From an uncultured Cellulomonas sp. (GTDB lineage: Bacteria > Actinomycetota > Actinomycetes > Actinomycetales > Cellulomonadaceae), in NCBI RefSeq assembly GCF_947494015.1, contig NZ_CANLTL010000001.1, forward strand, positions 124,001 through 188,000: a stretch of 64,000 bases of DNA. The letters run 5' to 3'. This document shows positions 56,871 through 64,000 of this stretch, one piece after another. The position numbers were made by a program, and so were the translations under genes. The notes under the pieces are model-generated. The model was given only the letters and a program-made list of their open reading frames with translations, was not told where the DNA came from and did no database searches. Within the stretch, counting starts at the first letter, position 1. The number at the start of each line of letters is the position of its first letter.

Positions 56871-59222
56871 TCAGCCCCCGTCGCCGACCTGCTCGTCGAT
56901 GACCGTTCCCCCGAGGAGCTGCGCGACCAGCGGCGGGCCGGTCAGGTGCGAGCTGGCGATGTCCGGGTCGTCGGGGTCGGGCGAGTCCTCGACCGCAGGC
57001 GCCGAGGCGGCGGCGGCCTGCACGGCGGCGGCGTGCGCACGCTCACCCGCCGCGCGGGCGCTGGGACGTCCCGGCCCGGGGTCGGGCGGGGCGACGTCGA
57101 CCACCGGCCCCTCCGGGATGTCGTCGTCCGGCGGCTCGACGGTCGCCCACGACGCCTCGGCCGCGGCGCGGTCGACGACGTGCGCCGGCGGGGCGTCCGT
57201 CCACGGCGCCCGGCCGCGCCCCGGAGCGTCGGCGGGACGCACGGGGGCGGACGACGGCGCCCCGCCCGCCGAGGCGGTGGAGTCGCCGACCCGCCCCTCG
57301 ATCCGGACGTCGAAGCCGAGGGTCTCGCGCACCGCCCGCTGCACGACGTCGGCGTGCGGGCCGGAGCGGAACGCGGTCGCCAGGCCGGGCCCCGGGAACA
57401 GCAGGGTGAGCGAGGTGCCGGTGAGCTCGCCGACCTGCGCGTGCTGGCCGACCATCGCCCAGGTCGCCTTCTTCAGCCGGCTCAGCGTGTCGAGCACCTC
57501 GGGCCAGCGCCGGCGCAGCACCTCGGTCTCCACCCCGGCGACCCCGGACCCGGACGCGGACGCGGGGGCAGCGGCGGCGGGGAGGGCGGGGCCGGGGGCC
57601 GGGCGAGCCGGGCCCGGCGGCGGGGTGACCGGCGTCGGGGTCGCCGGGGCCGCGTTGGGCGTGCCCGAGGCCAGCAACGACGGCGCCGGGCCGGGCGCCT
57701 CGGGCGCCTCATCCACCCCCGACGCCGGGGGCGGACCTGCCGGACGCCCGGCGGCGGGTGCAGCAGGCTCCGGACGCCCGGCGGCGGGCGCGTCGGGCTG
57801 CGGACGGGCGGGGAAGGCATCGGCGATCTCGACCACCGGCCCGGGAGCCGGCACCGGCGCGGGCTCCCGCGCGGCCGCCGGCTCGACCGGTTCGGCCACC
57901 ACCGGGGTCGGCAGCGGCGCGACGGCCGTGACCTCGTCCGCGGCCGGCTCCCCGACGGGCGTGGCACCGAGCCGGTCCCGGGCCCCCGTGGCGACCGGCA
58001 CCGGGGTCCCCGCTCCGGCCGACGCCACCTCGGGCACCGCGCGGTCACGCGGCCCGGCCGGCAGTGCCACCCCCCGCTCGAGGCGGTCCAGCCGCGCGGC
58101 GTGGCCCAGCGTGCCGTCGTCGGCGGCGGGCAGCAGCAGCCGCGCGATCAGCAGCTCCAGGTGCAGGCGGGGCGACGTCGCCCCGGTCATCTCCCCGAGT
58201 GCCGCGTTGACGACGTCGGCCGCCCGGGACAGCTCCGCCGAGCCGAGGTGCGCGGCCTGGGCGCGCATGCGGGTCAGCTGGTCGCCCGGCACGTCACGCA
58301 GGGCGGCGTCGGCCGCCTCGCCGGCCGCAGCGAGCACGATGAGGTCCCGCAGCCGCTCGAGCAGGTCCTCGACGAACCGGCGTGGCTCGTGCCCGGTGGT
58401 GATGACCCGCTCGACCACGCGGAACGCGCTCGCGCCGTCGCCGGCGGCGACCGCCTCGACGAGGTCGTCGAGCAGGGTCGCGTGGGTGTAGCCCAGGAGC
58501 TGGACGGCGCGCTCGTAGTCCAGGCCGCGCTCGTCCGCGCCGGCCACGAGCTGGTCCAGGACGGACAGCGAGTCACGGACCGACCCGGCGCCCGCGCGGA
58601 TCACCAGCGGCAGCACGCCCGAGCCGACGGGGACGCCCTCCGCCGCGCACAGGCCCTCGAGGTAGCGCCCCAGCACGTCCGGCGGGACCAGCCGGAACGG
58701 GTAGTGGTGGGTGCGCGAGCGGATCGTGCCGATCACCTTGTCCGGCTCCGTCGTCGCGAAGACGAACATCACGTGCTCCGGCGGCTCCTCGACGATCTTC
58801 AGCAGGGCGTTGAAGCCCTGCGGCGTGACCATGTGCGCCTCGTCGAGGATGAAGATCTTGAAGCGGTCGCGCGCCGGGGCGAACGTCGCCCGCTCGCGCA
58901 GGTCACGGGCGTCGTCGACCCCGCCGTGGCTGGCGGCGTCGATCTCCACGACGTCCAGCGACCCGGGTCCGCCGCGGGCCAGCTCGACGCACGAGGGGCA
59001 CACGCCGCACGGGGTGTCCGTGGGGCCCTGCGCGCAGTTCAGGCAGCGCGCGAGGATCCGGGCCGACGTCGTCTTGCCGCAGCCGCGCGGGCCGCTGAAC
59101 AGGTAGGCGTGGTTGATCCGACCGGTGCGCAGCGCCTGCATCAACGGCACCGTCACGTGCTCCTGACCGATCACCTCGGCGAAGTTCTCCGGCCGGTAGC
59201 GGCGGTACAGGGCTGTCGTCAC
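56871..59222 (-). CDS. dnaX: DNA polymerase III subunit gamma/tau
   Basis: A 783-residue clamp-loader subunit. GTG 59222 gives the conserved start TALYRRYRPENFAEVIGQEH. Walker A is SGPRGCGKTTSA, a zinc motif follows (CLNCAQGPTDTPCGVCPSC), then DEAHMV and SRTHHYPF. Beyond residue 380 comes a long Ala/Pro/Glu-rich linker with near-repeats, then a C-terminal domain (about 600-680) that binds the polymerase. No slippery heptamer for gamma was noticed. recR follows. Confidence 0.95.
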   Translation of the reverse strand: MTTALYRRYRPENFAEVIGQEHVTVPLMQALRTGRINHAYLFSGPRGCGKTTSARILARCLNCAQGPTDTPCGVCPSCVELARGGPGSLDVVEIDAASHGGVDDARDLRERATFAPARDRFKIFILDEAHMVTPQGFNALLKIVEEPPEHVMFVFATTEPDKVIGTIRSRTHHYPFRLVPPDVLGRYLEGLCAAEGVPVGSGVLPLVIRAGAGSVRDSLSVLDQLVAGADERGLDYERAVQLLGYTHATLLDDLVEAVAAGDGASAFRVVERVITTGHEPRRFVEDLLERLRDLIVLAAAGEAADAALRDVPGDQLTRMRAQAAHLGSAELSRAADVVNAALGEMTGATSPRLHLELLIARLLLPAADDGTLGHAARLDRLERGVALPAGPRDRAVPEVASAGAGTPVPVATGARDRLGATPVGEPAADEVTAVAPLPTPVVAEPVEPAAAREPAPVPAPGPVVEIADAFPARPQPDAPAAGRPEPAAPAAGRPAGPPPASGVDEAPEAPGPAPSLLASGTPNAAPATPTPVTPPPGPARPAPGPALPAAAAPASASGSGVAGVETEVLRRRWPEVLDTLSRLKKATWAMVGQHAQVGELTGTSLTLLFPGPGLATAFRSGPHADVVQRAVRETLGFDVRIEGRVGDSTASAGGAPSSAPVRPADAPGRGRAPWTDAPPAHVVDRAAAEASWATVEPPDDDIPEGPVVDVAPPDPGPGRPSARAAGERAHAAAVQAAAASAPAVEDSPDPDDPDIASSHLTGPPLVAQLLGGTVIDEQVGDGG

Positions 59223-59388
59223 CCACGGCACTCTAGACGCCGCCTCCCACGCTGCCGCAGCCCGGTAGCACCCCGGCTGTGGACCCGCCGACGCCGCCCC
59301 TGCACGGCGTCGGCGGGTGTCCCCGGGGGCGCGCACGACCCTCCCGCCGACCACCGCCCGAGCGGCGGAGCGGGCGGGACGACGGGGC

Positions 59389-60105
59389 CTATCGCGCCGT
59401 CGCGCCGACCGCCGCGCGCTCGTCCGCCACCACGCGCCCGTCGCGGACCTCGATCCGGCGTGAGCACCACGCCGCGACCTCGCGGTCGCCGGTGACGACG
59501 ACCAGCGATGCACCGGCGGCGCGGGTCGCCTCGGTCAGCACGCGCATCACCTCGGCACCCGTGGCCGGGTCCAGGGCGCCGGTCGGCTCGTCGGCGAAGA
59601 CGACGGCTGGCCCGGTGACCAGGGCCCGGGCGACGGCGACCCGCTGCGCCTGGCCGCCCGTGAGCTCGCCCGGGCGCCGGTCCTCCATGCCCTCCAGGCC
59701 GAGCGCGGCGAGCCACTGCCGGGCGTGGGTGAGCGCCTGCCCTCGCGGGGTGCCCAGCAGCATGGGCGGCAGCGCCACGTTCTCGGCCGCGGTCAGCTCG
59801 GACAGCAGCTGGCCGAACTGGAACACGAAGCCGAAGTGGCGCCGGCGCAGCAGGGACCGGTCGCGCTCGCCGAGGGTGGCGACGTCGCGGCCGTGCAGGC
59901 GCACGGACCCCTCGTCCGGCACCAGCACACCCGCGAGGGTATGCAGCAGGGTCGACTTGCCCGAGCCGCGCGGCCCCGTGACCGCGAGCGACTCGCCGTC
60001 GGCCAGGTCGAGGTCGACACCGGCCAGGGCGGTCGTCGCGGCGTACCGCTTGACGAGGCCGCAGGCCTGCAGGCGCGGGAAGGGGGTGGCGCTCGGTGAG
60101 GTCAT
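59389..60105 (-). CDS. ABC transporter ATP-binding protein without a permease
   Basis: A 238-residue LolD/MacB/FtsE-type ATPase from ATG 60105. Walker A is GPRGSGKST, the Q-loop region GFVFQFGQLL, the signature LTGGQAQRVAVARAL, Walker B VVFADEPTGALD; the usual H-loop His is replaced (VVTGDREVA). No permease is adjacent: dnaX lies downstream and 4.5S RNA upstream. It may serve a permease encoded elsewhere. Confidence 0.85.
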   Translation of the reverse strand: MTSPSATPFPRLQACGLVKRYAATTALAGVDLDLADGESLAVTGPRGSGKSTLLHTLAGVLVPDEGSVRLHGRDVATLGERDRSLLRRRHFGFVFQFGQLLSELTAAENVALPPMLLGTPRGQALTHARQWLAALGLEGMEDRRPGELTGGQAQRVAVARALVTGPAVVFADEPTGALDPATGAEVMRVLTEATRAAGASLVVVTGDREVAAWCSRRIEVRDGRVVADERAAVGATAR

Positions 60106-60279
60106 GTCCCCAGGCTGGCCCCGCGGGCCGGGCCGCCACATCGCCCCCGAGCACGGTCTGGGCCCCCCGCCCGGTACGACCGGGGTCGCGGCGTCGTCCA
60201 CCCTGAGTCGTAGGCGGTCGTCGGCGGACCCCGGGAGAACCCGGAGGGCGGCCCGCGTCCGGACGGTCCCGGGCATGGC

Positions 60280-60370
60280 AGGACCCCCCGCACACCCGCC
60301 AGAGCTCACCTGCCCTTGCTGCCTTCCGGCCCTGGGGGAGTTCAGCGAGATGACGCCGCACGAGGGGTCT
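60280..60370 (-). ncRNA. ffs: signal recognition particle 4.5S RNA
   Basis: On the minus strand the sequence folds as one long hairpin: GACCCC at the 5' end pairs with GGGGTC at the 3' end (60282-60287). The apex carries GGCCGGAAGGCAGCAAGGG, the universally conserved SRP core that binds Ffh. Position between dnaX and tRNA-Ser is usual in actinobacteria. Ends are estimated within a few bases. Confidence 0.93.
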
Positions 60371-60489
60371 GCCGCGAGCCTAACCCAGCGCGGCGCGCCT
60401 CCTCCAACCCGGCGGCGGACCCGGCTGCCCCACCGGGTGGGCGGCGACCGGTGCTCAGCGTCACGTTCGGCAGCACGGCGTGGCTCCGG

Positions 60490-60495
60490 TATCCT
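60490..60495 (+). promoter_or_regulatory. -10 box of tRNA-Ser
   Basis: TATCCT ends 10 bases before the tRNA start, matching the hexamer in front of tRNA-Pro. Confidence 0.5.
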
Positions 60496-60505
60496 CGTCC
60501 GGCCG

Positions 60506-60590
60506 GGAGGATTCGCCTAGTGGCCTATGGCGCACGCTTGGAAAGCGTGTTGGGTGAGAGCCCTCGGGGGTTCGAATCCCCCATCCTCCG
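60506..60590 (+). tRNA. tRNA-Ser (anticodon GGA)
   Basis: An 85-base cloverleaf with a long variable arm, as in serine tRNAs. The acceptor stem pairs GGAGGAT with ATCCTCC; the anticodon loop TTGGAAA gives GGA; the T-loop is GTTCGAA. CCA is not encoded. Confidence 0.97.
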
Positions 60591-60608
60591 CTCCGGTTGC
60601 ACGACGAT

Positions 60609-60644
60609 GGGCCCGTGATCTGCAGGGATGTAGGTCACGGGCCC
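60609..60644 (+). terminator. tRNA-Ser terminator
   Basis: Perfect 10-bp arms GGGCCCGTGA (60609-60618) and TCACGGGCCC (60635-60644) begin 19 bases past the tRNA. Confidence 0.75.
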
Positions 60645-60894
60645 TCGACCGGGCTCTGCCAGGGCAGCCCTGCGCCGGATGTGGACGCAGCGCGAGCGCT
60701 GATGGTCGACGAGGTGCGCACCGCGTCGGCGACACCGCACGACCGGTGCTCGGCCCCACGTGCCGACGCCGACCGGGAGTCCGGCACCCGAGCCGTCGGC
60801 ACGGGGCCCGACGGCGGTGCGCCGCCGACCGCACCGGGTCGGGCACGGCACCGTGCACCGCGACCGCGGTGCGTGGGTGCGAGAAGGAGGAGAT
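60645..60894. other. intergenic, no gene seen
   Basis: This stretch leads into the helicase gene. The helicase frame is open back to 60760, but the strong ribosome site at about 60885 marks the real start, so the rest looks untranslated. Confidence 0.6.
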
Positions 60895-63042
60895 GTGGCA
60901 CGAGCAGGCCGACGCCGGTCCGGTGGCGCGCGCACCGAGCGGAGCGCCGGGCACCGCCGTCCCCCGCGTCCCTCCGAGAAGGGGCTCATCCCGGTGCTCG
61001 CCGAGGTCGCCCGTGAGGTCGACAGCGCCGTGCAGCGACCGGGGACGCGTCCGGCCGTGCGCACCAAGTTCCAGGTCGTGGCCCTGCTCGTGCGCGAGGA
61101 GCGCGCCCGGGTGATGGCCGAGGCCGGCACCACCGACGCCGAGCGGGCCAAGCAGCTCAAGCGGCTGGACGGGGTCGCGACGATGCTGGCGCGGACCGCG
61201 GCGCGGGACACCTCGCTGCTCGCGCTGCTCGCCGAGGACGCCCGGGTGACCGACTCGGCGCGTGCCTTCAAGGCGACGGTGATGCGCGCGGGTGGCCTCG
61301 AGCCGCCCGAGGAGCCCGAGCCCACCCCGCCGGCCACCCCGCCGCCGGGCGCCGACACCCGGGTGGTGCCCCGCTCGGTCATCGCGCGCCAGCTCGCGAA
61401 CCCGTTCCTCGCACCGGACTTCGAGGCCGCGGCGGAGCGGATGCCGGCGCGCACCGGCCGCCTGGCCGGCTGGGAGCTGCTCGAACCGCTCTTCCGGTCC
61501 TTCGAGTACGCCGGCGCGGGTGCGCCGGCGTGCATGGAGCTGCCCGAGCCGCGCTCGGTGCCCGCGCTCCGCGACCGCGACCTGATGCCGCACCAGGCCC
61601 GGCTCGTCGCGGCCGCGGCCGGCGGTCACCGCACGTTCCTGCTCGCCGACGAGCCCGGGCTGGGCAAGACCGCCCAGGCGCTGCTCGCCGCCCAGGCGGC
61701 CGACGCCTACCCGCTGCTGGTCGTCGCACCGAACGTCGTCAAGGCCAACTGGGCGCACGAGGTGCACCTGTGGACGCCGCAGCGCAGGTCCACGGTCGTG
61801 CACGGCGACGGGGAGCGGGTCGACGGGTTCGCCGACGTCGTGATCGTGAACTACGAGCTGCTCGACCGGCACGTCGGCTGGCTCGGCGACCTGGGCTTCC
61901 GCGGCATGGTGGTCGACGAGGCCCACTTCATCAAGAACAAGAGCTCGCAGCGCTCGCAGCACGTGCTCGCGCTGTCCCAGCGGATCCGCGAGCGTGCCGC
62001 CCGGCCGCTGCTCATGGCCCTCACGGGGACCCCGCTGATCAACGACATCGAGGACTTCCGCGCCATCTGGCAGCTCCTCGGCTGGATCGACGACACCGCG
62101 CCGCTCGGTCCGCTGCAGGCCGCGCTGGAGGAGACCGGCCTCACCCCGGCCGACCCCGGGTTCTACGCCGCCGCGCGGGCCAGCGTGATCGATCTGGGCA
62201 TCGTGCGCCGACGCAAGGTGGACGTGGTCGCGGACATCCCCGCCCGCCGGGTGGCGGACCTGCCGGTCGAGCTCGACGGCGCAGCCGGCCGGTCGATCCG
62301 CGCCGCCGAGGCGGCGCTGTCGCGCCGGCTGGTGGAGCGGTACCGGTCCGCCCTGGAGTTCCGCGCGGGCGACGCGGTCGTGGACGGGATCGACGAGGCA
62401 CTCGTGCGCCGGGTGGCGGCGGCCGAGCTCAAGGACTCCTCGTCGCCGGCCGGTGGCGAGAACGTGTTCACGCTGGTCCGGCGGATCGGCCAGGCCAAGG
62501 CCGGGCTGGCCGCCGACTACGCCGCACAGCTGGCCCGCAACGTCGGCAAGGTCGTCTTCTTCGCCAAGCACCTCGACGTGATGGACGAGGCCGAGCAGAC
62601 CTTCGCCGACCGTGGCATCCGGTACGTCTCGATCCGCGGCGACCAGACCGCCAAGGCCCGCGAGAAGAGCATCACCGCGTTCACCGAGGACCCGGACGTG
62701 TCCATCGCGGTGTGCTCGCTGATGGCCGCGGGCGTCGGGCTGAACCTGCAGGTCGCGTCCAACCTGGTGCTCGCGGAGCTGTCGTGGACCGACGCCGAGC
62801 AGACCCAGGCGATCGACCGGATCCACCGCATCGGCCAGTCGGAGCCCGTCACCGCGTGGCGGATCATCGCCGCCCAGACCATCGACGCCCGGATCGCCGA
62901 GCTGATCGACAGCAAGTCGGGGCTCGCCGCCCGGGCGCTGGACGGCGCGGACGACGAGGACGTCCCGTCCTCGGCGTCGGTGCAGCTCGAGGCCCTGGTA
63001 CGCCAGCTCACCGATGCGCTCGCCGCGGAGGGCGTGGGCTGA
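60895..63042 (+). CDS. Snf2-family DEAD/DEAH-box helicase
   Basis: A 715-residue SWI2/SNF2-type ATPase. GTG 60895 follows AAGGAGGAGAT, the best ribosome site in reach. A basic, Arg-rich N-terminus and a helical region (to about 220) precede the two RecA-like domains: LADEPGLGKTAQA (Pro where DEMGLGKT is usual), VVDEAHFIKNKSS, LMALTGTPLIND, and the late QAIDRIHRIGQ. It may remodel or translocate on DNA. No nuclease, methylase or known defence partner adjoins it. Confidence 0.9.
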   Translation: MARAGRRRSGGARTERSAGHRRPPRPSEKGLIPVLAEVAREVDSAVQRPGTRPAVRTKFQVVALLVREERARVMAEAGTTDAERAKQLKRLDGVATMLARTAARDTSLLALLAEDARVTDSARAFKATVMRAGGLEPPEEPEPTPPATPPPGADTRVVPRSVIARQLANPFLAPDFEAAAERMPARTGRLAGWELLEPLFRSFEYAGAGAPACMELPEPRSVPALRDRDLMPHQARLVAAAAGGHRTFLLADEPGLGKTAQALLAAQAADAYPLLVVAPNVVKANWAHEVHLWTPQRRSTVVHGDGERVDGFADVVIVNYELLDRHVGWLGDLGFRGMVVDEAHFIKNKSSQRSQHVLALSQRIRERAARPLLMALTGTPLINDIEDFRAIWQLLGWIDDTAPLGPLQAALEETGLTPADPGFYAAARASVIDLGIVRRRKVDVVADIPARRVADLPVELDGAAGRSIRAAEAALSRRLVERYRSALEFRAGDAVVDGIDEALVRRVAAAELKDSSSPAGGENVFTLVRRIGQAKAGLAADYAAQLARNVGKVVFFAKHLDVMDEAEQTFADRGIRYVSIRGDQTAKAREKSITAFTEDPDVSIAVCSLMAAGVGLNLQVASNLVLAELSWTDAEQTQAIDRIHRIGQSEPVTAWRIIAAQTIDARIAELIDSKSGLAARALDGADDEDVPSSASVQLEALVRQLTDALAAEGVG

Positions 63043-63074
63043 GACCGGCCGGCGCTCGCACCTACCCTGGTGGG

Positions 63075-63326
63075 ATGAGCTCCGATCCGGTCTCGCAGGG
63101 CAAGCGCACCGAGGTCGTGGACGGGGTGACGATCACATACCACGCCAACGGGCAGACGGTCTGGTCCCGCGGCCGGGTGGAGAACGGCCAGCCCGCGGGG
63201 TACTGGGAGTGGTACCGGATCGACGGGACGCTCAAGCGGTCCGGCACGTTCGACGCCGGCACGCCGGTCGGTTCGTGGACCACGTACGACTCCCAGGGTG
63301 AGCCGTACAAGACGACCCAGCGGTAG
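63075..63326 (+). CDS. MORN-repeat-like small protein
   Basis: An 83-residue protein made of short beta repeats: YHANGQTVWSRGRVENGQPAGYWEWY then RIDGTLKRSGTFDAGTPVG, with the YwqK/MORN pattern G-x-x-x-G-x-W-x-x-Y; each string is cut to short pieces here for reading (NGQPAGYWEWY). TACCCT (63063-63068) lies 6 bases before the ATG, so it is probably leaderless. Function unknown. Confidence 0.78.
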   Translation: MSSDPVSQGKRTEVVDGVTITYHANGQTVWSRGRVENGQPAGYWEWYRIDGTLKRSGTFDAGTPVGSWTTYDSQGEPYKTTQR

Positions 63327-63410
63327 CCGCGTCGTCGGTGTGGTCGCGCGCCCAGCCCGCGTCGCGTCGCCGGGGCCGCCTGCACGACGGCGACGCGGCC
63401 CGGGCACCGA

Positions 63411-63457
63411 CGAGGCGACCGGCCGGTAGGCGTGCTCCTCACCGGCCGGCCGCCTCG
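63411..63457. terminator. bidirectional terminator
   Basis: Arms CGAGGCG-A-CCGGCCGGT (63411-63427) and ACCGGCCGG-C-CGCCTCG (63441-63457) pair over 17 positions with one mismatch and a 13-nt loop, between the convergent MORN-like and SLH genes. Confidence 0.75.
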
Positions 63458-63475
63458 CTCGTCGCACCGGGCCGT

Positions 63476-63520
63476 CGACCTCCGTCAGCCCGACCTCCGT
63501 CAGCCCGACCTCCGTCAGCC
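63476..63520. repeat. 15-bp tandem repeat, three perfect copies
   Basis: CGACCTCCGTCAGCC is repeated at 63476, 63491 and 63506. On the minus strand each unit contains TGA in the frame of the SLH gene; the stop codon used (63515-63517) lies in the copy nearest the gene. The array sits between the terminator and the SLH gene. Confidence 0.9.
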
Positions 63521-64000
63521 CTGCGTGCCCGCCCCGCCGGTGGCCGGGCGCACCAGGTCGTCGTACCGGTGCAGGAACGCCGCCATCGCCTGCCGGGTCA
63601 CCGGCCGCGTGATCCCGTAGACCTCGCCGTCGTACCCGCGGGCGATGCCGCCGGCCTCGACCCACGCGATCGCCTCCGCGAACGCGTTGTCCGGGTGCAC
63701 GTCGGAGAACGACGAGCCGGCCGCGACCGCCGGCTCACCGGCCAGCCGGTACAGGAACGCCGCCGTCGCCTGCCGCGAGACCGGCGCGGTCCCCCGGAAG
63801 GTGCCGTCGCCGTAGCCGGTCGCGTAGCCGGTCTGCGCCATCCACTCGATCTGCGTGTAGAACGGGTGCTCGGGATCGACGTCCGGGAAGGTCTGGACCC
63901 CGGCCTCCGGCTCCCAGTCCGCCCCCGCGTACCGGTACAGGAACGCCGCCATCGCCTGCCGCGACATCGCCGACGCCGGGTAGAAGAACACCTGGTCACC
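63515..64000 (-). CDS. SLH-domain protein, C-terminal part
   Basis: The frame runs off the right edge; 161 residues are visible and hold about two and a half SLH repeats (FPDVDPEHPFYTQIEWM, GYATGYGDGTFRG, SRQATAAFLYRLAG, FSDVHPDNAFAEAI). The repeats end in SRQAMAAFLYR/FLHR as in the SLH protein at 42887. It would bind secondary wall polymer at the cell surface; its catalytic or binding part lies outside the window. Confidence 0.88.
   Translation of the reverse strand, partial: GDQVFFYPASAMSRQAMAAFLYRYAGADWEPEAGVQTFPDVDPEHPFYTQIEWMAQTGYATGYGDGTFRGTAPVSRQATAAFLYRLAGEPAVAAGSSFSDVHPDNAFAEAIAWVEAGGIARGYDGEVYGITRPVTRQAMAAFLHRYDDLVRPATGGAGTQG

Noticed and set aside
56871-59222. A dnaX frameshift product (gamma).
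   Set aside because: No A-rich or other slippery site was noticed around the end of the ATPase part; only the tau form is supported.
63476-63520. A short CRISPR-like array.
   Set aside because: The 15-bp units are contiguous, with no spacers, and no cas gene is present.

Overview
The window is GC-rich (roughly 70-75% by eye outside one island) and reads as the chromosome of an actinobacterium. Evidence: a WhiB-family gene next to a PASTA-type class A penicillin-binding protein, GlnR, ClpC, a Crp-nth-RidA block, and many genes whose start codon lies 6-8 bases after a TANNNT -10 box (leaderless style). The pentose-type glycosidase operon and the SLH-domain surface proteins would fit a plant-polymer degrader of the Cellulomonas type; the genus is inference.

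Layout. 1-6710: a sugar ABC importer (partial binding protein, two permeases) in one operon with a GH127 and a GH31 glycosidase. 6881-15812: a tRNA methyltransferase, a heterodimeric ABC exporter pair, a chemoreceptor and ClpC. 15971-29850: housekeeping genes (Dtd, asparaginase, FUSC, folate-binding YgfZ-like, nitrobindin-like, GlnR, hydrolase, Nth, Crp, RidA, DUF4177, WhiB4-like, PonA2-like, metallophosphoesterase). 42104-64000: SLH proteins, a ribokinase, a DoxX-like membrane protein, RtcB, Nudix, Asd/Ask, TauE, an ABC transporter, RecR/DnaX, 4.5S RNA, tRNA-Ser, a Snf2 helicase and small genes.

The accessory region is an integrated element of about 11.9 kb (29959-41901) inserted in the 3' end of tRNA-Pro(CGG). 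It has the backbone of an actinomycete integrative and conjugative element: tyrosine integrase, small excisionase, RepSA-type initiator, FtsK-like transfer ATPase, Pra-like activator, and a divergent HTH regulator plus PP2C pair. It is bounded by a 45-bp direct repeat, a second 45-bp repeat carrying a terminator hairpin, and a 23-bp repeat that looks like an integrase arm site. Four backbone genes (rep, tra, pra, HTH regulator) each carry one disrupting lesion, while integrase, excisionase, PP2C and the cargo are open. The cargo is a lower-GC pair on the minus strand: a Shedu-type DUF4263 nuclease (D352, E367, K369) and a zinc-hook AAA/ABC ATPase with an Arg-x3-Glu/His arrangement like the PrrC/RloC anticodon nucleases. 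This pair, on a decaying mobile element, is the best candidate for an undescribed defence system here.
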